A stretch of 64,000 nt of DNA from Volvox africanus. Lineage: Eukaryota > Chlorophyta > Chlorophyceae > Chlamydomonadales > Volvocaceae. The notes under the pieces were generated by a model that saw nothing but the letters and a program-made list of their open reading frames with translations, had not been told where the DNA came from and made no database searches. Positions within the stretch are counted from its first letter, which is position 1. Every line of letters begins with the position of its first letter. Position numbers and translations under genes: made by a program. The stretch covers positions 2,890,001-2,954,000 of the forward strand of contig BSDZ01000010.1 of NCBI GenBank assembly GCA_030268105.1, given 5' to 3'. Below, in pieces: positions 55,352 through 64,000 of the stretch.

Positions 55352-57395
55352 GGTATCTGAATCCACGCAAACAAGCAAGCCTATCCAAAGACCAGGTGTG
55401 CTTGCAGCTTAAGGCCGCGGTGTGCGTATGTTGAAAGTCAGGTTCGATAGAGATAGAGTGTGCAGAGCAGGTAGCAGTAAACAACGTTGCATTTAAAACG
55501 CTGTAGTGAGAAAATGCGCACTGAACGGCCTAAGTAGCAAAAGTTTGATGAAAGTACGGCGGAGAGTGTACCTCCATCATAATCTGCCCTGCCAGGGGCT
55601 TCTTTACATATGTGAGAAATTTTGAGGTATTTCGTTGCTTAGGGAAAGCTTTCAATCAATCCACGGTTATGATGGCACAGGGAAGTTATGTGCATTCAGT
55701 ACTAAGCTGGAACCACGGCCAGTAGCGTCTGTGGACGACGCGAAGTTGAACCTCTCTTTCCTAGGATAGAATTTGCAGCTCTCAGCGTTGTATTATGGAA
55801 TTATGAGGCCTTGGCGCATGCTCTTTCACGCTTCGATGCCTTTGATTTTCCTTCAAAGAGACTTATTATCGAACACGTTTCAGTGGAAGATAAGCGCGTG
55901 GAGGGGAGATGCCACGAGAGAGCTGTGCGTGTGGGGGCGTTGACGCGCGGCGGGCAGCAGCTGGGGCGCAGTCAGTTGGGGCTCAGCCATATAGGCGCTT
56001 GCCAGGAGCCTCTTTGTCCGACACCATGGATCCGGCGCGATCCATGCACCCAGCGCACTTGTGAAGCGGATGGAGCTTGCTGTGTCGTTGATTATGCAGT
56101 TTTATTCATAGTATATGCGCTGTATCCACAACGAGCTATGGGTAGCCGGAGATGAACCGTTCAAATAAATGCATGTTGGGCATTAGACTACGTGTGTATG
56201 AGGCCGAATGGCCGTGCCTATTTATACATTGATCAGGACGTATTCACATACGGCTGGTAGAGGATGCCACGGCATGGGAACAGTGACATCCACGCCTGAT
56301 GGCTGGTGCGTGCTCGTGCCTTCATGCGTATCTAATTTTTGGATGGGCTGCGGGCTGAACGTTTGTGTATGTTTGTGTATGATACGTTCACGTTCACTGT
56401 TTGAAAACTAGTTTGATAAGCCTCACCCCGCCGTTGGTATGGTCTTTGGGTATGTGTTTATACCCCTTCACGTGATATGTTGATGACGAGCATGTGAACC
56501 ATGCAGCTGTGTTGACTGCATTACCGAGCTACTAGAGCTGTGTAAGCATCTTGCCATATCCGATAATTGCGTAGGCGTGTACTCAGACAGGAAGGGCGCA
56601 GAAAGCTGAAACATTATGATATCTTGTCACAGTGTAGGGGCTACGCAGCAAATATGGAATTATTGACGAGGGTCTGAGCTCAGGGTGTGCGTGGTTAAGA
56701 AAATTACATGAAACACAAACAGAATTATGGAAGTACCAATCACGATATAGTACAAAACATAGGTATCAGAGTCTGCCCAATTAAGGGTGGTATCGAAAGA
56801 CACCGAATATGAATTCAAAGCCCCATATATATGTTTCGTTCCAGGGACAGGCAAAGTGTCCAAGGAAGCTCCCAAGGATCCTGGATCGCGTGTTTCTGGG
56901 GTCGTAACCCTCCATGTGGTGGGGTTTCTTTACCTCGCACCCATTACTCCTCCATTGCACAAACAGGGACAATCAAGACGTCCCGGCCAAAGCCACTCCG
57001 GCGGCTAAGGCCCCCCTTTAGTCCCAGCCAAAGCCGCTTCGGCGGCTAAGGCCCCCCCTTTGTCCCAGCCAAAGCCGCTCCGGCAGTTAAAGCCCGCTTC
57101 TTTTTGCCACTCGTTACACAAGCAAAGGACAATACGTCCCAGCCACAGCCGCCCTGGAGGCAGAGCCCCCGACCAGTCCACACCAGGGCATTAAATCTGC
57201 GTGGAAAGGGTTTGTTAGTCAGTAAGGACATGTCTAATTATTATCGTAAGAACTGGGCGACACAATCAAACAGGCAGGCCAAGTCCCACACTTACCTTCT
57301 GATGACTAACATGAAGCCCTGATAAGATGCATGCAATCCCCCCTTGGTTTCCCTTGCTCCACCCCTCACTCCTCATATGCCTTCGGCATGCGCAT

Positions 57396-58859
57396 CTAGT
57401 TGTTGTTCTCAAGTCTGCTATATGAGACTTGCAAGTGTTCGAAGGCTTTGAAGGCCAACGCCCTGTGTTGCCCACCGAGCAGGTGACGGTGTGGGTTCAC
57501 CTGCCACCTGAGCTTGTCGTACACAGCCTTCCGTCCCTGGGTTTTGAACTTCTCCGGAGCAAGCTGGAAGATGAGACGGTCGCCAAGTGCCTCATCTTCC
57601 AGTTTGCTAAGTGTGATCACCCACTCAACCACATCCGCATTTGTAAGCCCCTCAGTGGGTATGACGACATGGCTCACGTGCCGCAACCCGTTATCTGCAC
57701 TTTGGGTATCCCCGCTTTCAGCCACGTCCCTCTCGTGGCACACCACATTATCCGCACTTTGGGTATCTCCGCTTTCGGCCATGTGCCTCTCGTGGCACAC
57801 CACATTATCCGCACTTTGGGTATCTCCGCTTTCGGCCACCTCCCGCTGGTGGCACACCACGTTATCTGCACTTTGGGTATCTCCGCTTTCAGCCACCTCC
57901 CGCTCGTGGCACACCACGTTATCTGCACTTTGGGTATCTCCGCTTTCGGCCACATGCCTTTCGTTGCACACCAACTTATCCGCACTTTGGGTATCTCCGC
58001 TTTCAGCCACGTCCCTCTCGTGGCACACCACGTTATCTGCACTTTGGGTATCTCCGCTTTCGGCCACGTGCCTTTCGTGGCACACCAACTTATCCGCACT
58101 TTGGGTATCCCCGCTTTCAGCCACGTGCCTCTCGTGGCACCCCACATTATCCGCATTTTGGGTATCTCCGCTTTTGGCCACTTCCCGCTCGTGGCACACC
58201 ACATTATCCGCACTTTGGGTATCTCCGCTTTCGGCCACGTGCCTCTCGTAGTTAACCTCTTTGGTATCACTCTCATTATTGCCGATATGGACCACTGGCA
58301 CCTCGTGGTCGATTTTGCTCTCGATGCTCTGCGCATCCTGGTGTTGGAACACAGACACCTCATAGTCAAACCCATCACTTTTGGTCCCATATTTCCAGGA
58401 CTGAACTTCTTGGTCAGGCTCACTGACGTCTGCCTCGCTGGGTATCTCCATAGGAACGACTGTCTGAGAACCCATAATCCAGCCAGATATTTGCTGCATG
58501 GACGGCAACCTAAGTTGCCAGCACAGCACCTTCGGCTGCAGATGCACCGCGGTCGAAGAGAGAAATATGGTCCTGCGGCAATGGGCGAAAAATTAATTTT
58601 CTGTGACTTAAAATGGTTCAGGCTTTGACCTTGACCGTGAGGCGGCGGCGGCATCCCAATCACATACAGCTACAACGCAAGGAAAGCTGCCCATATAGTT
58701 AATTTTAAATTAAGCTTAGCAAAGACATCGGTGGAGTCAGCCATGAAAATTGGAAAAGGCTCGAGCGTACCTTGGGTAGAAGACCTCGAAGCATGTCCGC
58801 GCCAGGTAGAAGATGCCACTGAGCATGGCTTTTAGGACGGGCCTAGCGACACAGCTCAT
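57396..58859 (-). CDS. Repeat protein gene of the array, copy 3
   Basis: Exons 58859-58771 and 58572-57396. No difference from copy 2 was seen in the coding region. Spacing to copy 2 is exactly one unit, so each copy carries the same 5' and 3' flanks. Confidence 0.65.
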
Positions 58860-60903
58860 GGTATCTGAATCCACGCAAACAAGCAAGCCTATCCAAAGAC
58901 CAGGTGTGCTTGCAGCTTAAGGCCGCGGTGTGCGTATGTTGAAAGTCAGGTTCGATAGAGATAGAGTGTGCAGAGCAGGTAGCAGTAAACAACGTTGCAT
59001 TTAAAACGCTGTAGTGAGAAAATGCGCACTGAACGGCCTAAGTAGCAAAAGTTTGATGAAAGTACGGCGGAGAGTGTACCTCCATCATAATCTGCCCTGC
59101 CAGGGGCTTCTTTACATATGTGAGAAATTTTGAGGTATTTCGTTGCTTAGGGAAAGCTTTCAATCAATCCACGGTTATGATGGCACAGGGAAGTTATGTG
59201 CATTCAGTACTAAGCTGGAACCACGGCCAGTAGCGTCTGTGGACGACGCGAAGTTGAACCTCTCTTTCCTAGGATAGAATTTGCAGCTCTCAGCGTTGTA
59301 TTATGGAATTATGAGGCCTTGGCGCATGCTCTTTCACGCTTCGATGCCTTTGATTTTCCTTCAAAGAGACTTATTATCGAACACGTTTCAGTGGAAGATA
59401 AGCGCGTGGAGGGGAGATGCCACGAGAGAGCTGTGCGTGTGGGGGCGTTGACGCGCGGCGGGCAGCAGCTGGGGCGCAGTCAGTTGGGGCTCAGCCATAT
59501 AGGCGCTTGCCAGGAGCCTCTTTGTCCGACACCATGGATCCGGCGCGATCCATGCACCCAGCGCACTTGTGAAGCGGATGGAGCTTGCTGTGTCGTTGAT
59601 TATGCAGTTTTATTCATAGTATATGCGCTGTATCCACAACGAGCTATGGGTAGCCGGAGATGAACCGTTCAAATAAATGCATGTTGGGCATTAGACTACG
59701 TGTGTATGAGGCCGAATGGCCGTGCCTATTTATACATTGATCAGGACGTATTCACATACGGCTGGTAGAGGATGCCACGGCATGGGAACAGTGACATCCA
59801 CGCCTGATGGCTGGTGCGTGCTCGTGCCTTCATGCGTATCTAATTTTTGGATGGGCTGCGGGCTGAACGTTTGTGTATGTTTGTGTATGATACGTTCACG
59901 TTCACTGTTTGAAAACTAGTTTGATAAGCCTCACCCCGCCGTTGGTATGGTCTTTGGGTATGTGTTTATACCCCTTCACGTGATATGTTGATGACGAGCA
60001 TGTGAACCATGCAGCTGTGTTGACTGCATTACCGAGCTACTAGAGCTGTGTAAGCATCTTGCCATATCCGATAATTGCGTAGGCGTGTACTCAGACAGGA
60101 AGGGCGCAGAAAGCTGAAACATTATGATATCTTGTCACAGTGTAGGGGCTACGCAGCAAATATGGAATTATTGACGAGGGTCTGAGCTCAGGGTGTGCGT
60201 GGTTAAGAAAATTACATGAAACACAAACAGAATTATGGAAGTACCAATCACGATATAGTACAAAACATAGGTATCAGAGTCTGCCCAATTAAGGGTGGTA
60301 TCGAAAGACACCGAATATGAATTCAAAGCCCCATATATATGTTTCGTTCCAGGGACAGGCAAAGTGTCCAAGGAAGCTCCCAAGGATCCTGGATCGCGTG
60401 TTTCTGGGGTCGTAACCCTCCATGTGGTGGGGTTTCTTTACCTCGCACCCATTACTCCTCCATTGCACAAACAGGGACAATCAAGACGTCCCGGCCAAAG
60501 CCACTCCGGCGGCTAAGGCCCCCCTTTAGTCCCAGCCAAAGCCGCTTCGGCGGCTAAGGCCCCCCCTTTGTCCCAGCCAAAGCCGCTCCGGCAGTTAAAG
60601 CCCGCTTCTTTTTGCCACTCGTTACACAAGCAAAGGACAATACGTCCCAGCCACAGCCGCCCTGGAGGCAGAGCCCCCGACCAGTCCACACCAGGGCATT
60701 AAATCTGCGTGGAAAGGGTTTGTTAGTCAGTAAGGACATGTCTAATTATTATCGTAAGAACTGGGCGACACAATCAAACAGGCAGGCCAAGTCCCACACT
60801 TACCTTCTGATGACTAACATGAAGCCCTGATAAGATGCATGCAATCCCCCCTTGGTTTCCCTTGCTCCACCCCTCACTCCTCATATGCCTTCGGCATGCG
60901 CAT

Positions 60904-62367
60904 CTAGTTGTTGTTCTCAAGTCTGCTATATGAGACTTGCAAGTGTTCGAAGGCTTTGAAGGCCAACGCCCTGTGTTGCCCACCGAGCAGGTGACGGTGT
61001 GGGTTCACCTGCCACCTGAGCTTGTCGTACACAGCCTTCCGTCCCTGGGTTTTGAACTTCTCCGGAGCAAGCTGGAAGATGAGACGGTCGCCAAGTGCCT
61101 CATCTTCCAGTTTGCTAAGTGTGATCACCCACTCAACCACATCCGCATTTGTAAGCCCCTCAGTGGGTATGACGACATGGCTCACGTGCCGCAACCCGTT
61201 ATCTGCACTTTGGGTATCCCCGCTTTCAGCCACGTCCCTCTCGTGGCACACCACATTATCCGCACTTTGGGTATCTCCGCTTTCGGCCATGTGCCTCTCG
61301 TGGCACACCACATTATCCGCACTTTGGGTATCTCCGCTTTCGGCCACCTCCCGCTGGTGGCACACCACGTTATCTGCACTTTGGGTATCTCCGCTTTCAG
61401 CCACCTCCCGCTCGTGGCACACCACGTTATCTGCACTTTGGGTATCTCCGCTTTCGGCCACATGCCTTTCGTTGCACACCAACTTATCCGCACTTTGGGT
61501 ATCTCCGCTTTCAGCCACGTCCCTCTCGTGGCACACCACGTTATCTGCACTTTGGGTATCTCCGCTTTCGGCCACGTGCCTTTCGTGGCACACCAACTTA
61601 TCCGCACTTTGGGTATCCCCGCTTTCAGCCACGTGCCTCTCGTGGCACCCCACATTATCCGCATTTTGGGTATCTCCGCTTTTGGCCACTTCCCGCTCGT
61701 GGCACACCACATTATCCGCACTTTGGGTATCTCCGCTTTCGGCCACGTGCCTCTCGTAGTTAACCTCTTTGGTATCACTCTCATTATTGCCGATATGGAC
61801 CACTGGCACCTCGTGGTCGATTTTGCTCTCGATGCTCTGCGCATCCTGGTGTTGGAACACAGACACCTCATAGTCAAACCCATCACTTTTGGTCCCATAT
61901 TTCCAGGACTGAACTTCTTGGTCAGGCTCACTGACGTCTGCCTCGCTGGGTATCTCCATAGGAACGACTGTCTGAGAACCCATAATCCAGCCAGATATTT
62001 GCTGCATGGACGGCAACCTAAGTTGCCAGCACAGCACCTTCGGCTGCAGATGCACCGCGGTCGAAGAGAGAAATATGGTCCTGCGGCAATGGGCGAAAAA
62101 TTAATTTTCTGTGACTTAAAATGGTTCAGGCTTTGACCTTGACCGTGAGGCGGCGGCGGCATCCCAATCACATACAGCTACAACGCAAGGAAAGCTGCCC
62201 ATATAGTTAATTTTAAATTAAGCTTAGCAAAGACATCGGTGGAGTCAGCCATGAAAATTGGAAAAGGCTCGAGCGTACCTTGGGTAGAAGACCTCGAAGC
62301 ATGTCCGCGCCAGGTAGAAGATGCCACTGAGCATGGCTTTTAGGACGGGCCTAGCGACACAGCTCAT
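60904..62367 (-). CDS. Repeat protein gene of the array, copy 4
   Basis: Exons 62367-62279 and 62080-60904. This is the last full copy. The partial fifth unit ends about 390 bases in, before the gene, so no further copy starts in the window. Confidence 0.65.
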
Positions 62368-63903
62368 GGTATCTGAATCCACGCAAACAAGCAAGCCTAT
62401 CCAAAGACCAGGTGTGCTTGCAGCTTAAGGCCGCGGTGTGCGTATGTTGAAAGTCAGGTTCGATAGAGATAGAGTGTGCAGAGCAGGTAGCAGTAAACAA
62501 CGTTGCATTTAAAACGCTGTAGTGAGAAAATGCGCACTGAACGGCCTAAGTAGCAAAAGTTTGATGAAAGTACGGCGGAGAGTGTACCTCCATCATAATC
62601 TGCCCTGCCAGGGGCTTCTTTACATATGTGAGAAATTTTGAGGTATTTCGTTGCTTAGGGAAAGCTTTCAATCAATCCACGGTTATGATGGCACAGGGAA
62701 GTTATGTGCATTCAGTACTAAGCTGGAACCACGGCCAGTAGCGTCTGTGGACGACGCGAAGTTGAACCTCTCTTTCCTAGGATAGAATTTGCAGCTCTCA
62801 GCGTTGTATTATGGAATTATGAGGCCTTGGCGCATGCTCTTTCACGCTTCGATGCCTTTGATTTTCCTTCAAAGAGACTTATTATCGAACACGTTTCAGT
62901 GGAAGATAAGCGCGTGGAGGGGAGATGCCACGAGAGAGCTGTGCGTGTGGGGGCGTTGACGCGCGGCGGGCAGCAGCTGGGGCGCAGTCAGTTGGGGCTC
63001 AGCCATATAGGCGCTTGCCAGGAGCCTCTTTGTCCGACACCATGGATCCGGCGCGATCCATGCACCCAGCGCACTTGTGAAGCGGATGGAGCTTGCTGTG
63101 TCGTTGATTATGCAGTTTTATTCATAGTATATGCGCTGTATCCACAACGAGCTATGGGTAGCCGGAGATGAACCGTTCAAATAAATGCATGTTGGGCATT
63201 AGACTACGTGTGTATGAGGCCGAATGGCCGTGCCTATTTATACATTGATCAGGACGTATTCACATACGGCTGGTAGAGGATGCCACGGCATGGGAACAGT
63301 GACATCCACGCCTGATGGCTGGTGCGTGCTCGTGCCTTCATGCGTATCTAATTTTTGGATGGGCTGCGGGCTGAACGTTTGTGTATGTTTGTGTATGATA
63401 CGTTCACGTTCACTGTTTGAAAACTAGTTTGATAAGCCTCACCCCGCCGTTGGTATGGGCTATGGGTATGTGTTTATACCCCTTCACGTGATATGTTGAT
63501 GATGAGCATGTGAACCATGCAGCTGTGTTGACTGCATTACCGAGCTACTAATGCAGCTGTGTAAACATTTTGCCGTATGCGTTAATTGCGTAGGCGTGTA
63601 CTCAGACAGGAAGGGCGCAGAAAGCTGAAACATTATGATATCTTGTCACAGTGTAGGGGCTACGCAGCAAATATGGAATTATTGACGAGGGTCTGAGCTC
63701 AGGGTGTGCGTGGTTAAGAAAATTACATGAAACACAAACAGAATTGTGGATGTACCAATCACGATATAGTACAAAACATAGGTATCAGAGTCTGCCCAAT
63801 TAAGGGTGGTATCGAAAGACACCGAATATGAATTCAAAGCCCCATATATATGTTTCGTTCCAGGGACAGGCAAAGTGTCCAAGGAAGCTCCCAAGGATCC
63901 TGG

Positions 63904-64000
63904 TTCGCATGACAGTGAGCATACAAGCATGGCTTGTTGCCCGTGGCCACCGGCATGAAGCCATGCCTGCGGCCGTGCGCCCCACCCAAGCTGAGACCTG
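63904..64000. other. Right flank of the array
   Basis: At 63904 the sequence leaves the unit (ggatcctgg is followed by ttcgcatgac instead of atcgcgtg). The last 97 bases show no recognisable feature. Confidence 0.7.

Larger units (their letters stand above)
49480..63903. repeat. Tandem array of 3,508-bp units
   Basis: Units: 49480-52989, 52990-56497, 56498-60005, 60006-63513 and a partial fifth, 63514-63903. Units 2, 3 and 4 appear identical by eye and have exactly the same period (3,508). Unit 1 has scattered differences mostly at its left end (period 3,510), and the partial fifth unit also diverges. Each unit carries a two-exon gene on the - strand, about eleven 57-bp repeats, three 43-bp GC-rich repeats, and about 2 kb without a recognised gene. 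Assembly duplication cannot be excluded from sequence alone. Confidence 0.97.

Noticed and set aside
49480..63903. Ribosomal DNA array
   Set aside because: No rRNA-like conserved sequence is recognisable in the 3.5-kb unit.

Overview
The window is nuclear DNA of a eukaryote. It has spliced genes with short GT-AG introns and C/T-rich acceptor tracts, LTR and DIRS-type retrotransposons, telomere-like repeats and long tandem repeats. There is no bacterial operon structure. The host gene content (a GCP4-type gamma-tubulin ring protein, an arylsulfatase-like gene), the GC-rich exons and the TTTAGGG/TTTTAGGG-type repeat fit an alga or related protist, perhaps a stramenopile. That placement is inference and low confidence.

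Layout. 1-6.8 kb: 3' part of a multi-exon GCP4-like gene on the + strand, cut by the window edge. 6.8-9.1 kb: its downstream region, with a perfect hairpin and a long AAT/ATG microsatellite. 9.1-17.2 kb: a second copy of the GCP4 3' end and downstream flank, split by a complete 7.27-kb chromodomain Ty3/gypsy element (A1) with 5-bp target duplications. A 399-bp TRIM-like element with its own 5-bp target duplication is nested inside A1. 17.2-38.7 kb: a stack of broken or nested elements. These are a second chromovirus family (B2, B4), a third gypsy fragment (G3), a DIRS-type tyrosine-recombinase retrotransposon on the - strand, a captured copy of a GCP4 exon, a second full-length A-family chromovirus on the - strand (A3), and the tail of a Ty1/copia element. 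40.5-43.2 kb: a broken secreted-protein-like exon ends at a short telomeric seam. It is followed by an AT-rich island holding a fragment of bacterial (Rickettsiales-like) signal peptidase I and a duplicated fragment resembling a bacterial histidine kinase. 44.3-45.3 kb: exons of an arylsulfatase-like gene on the - strand, without its catalytic-cysteine exon. 49.5-63.9 kb: a tandem array of four 3,508-bp units plus partial ends. Each unit carries the same two-exon gene on the - strand for a 421-residue protein with about eleven 19-residue repeats.

How the parts relate. The A and B chromoviruses share protein order (gag with zinc knuckle, protease, RT, RNase H, integrase, chromodomain), LTR ends (TGTTGT...TACAACA) and an in-frame UAG between gag and pol. 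The DIRS element also has an in-frame UAG before its RT frame. A1 and A3 carry complementary lesions, so neither is intact. The TRIM shares its primer-binding start and LTR end with A1 and was probably mobilised in trans. Pieces of the GCP4 gene recur at two retroelement junctions, so the locus has been rearranged together with retroelement activity.
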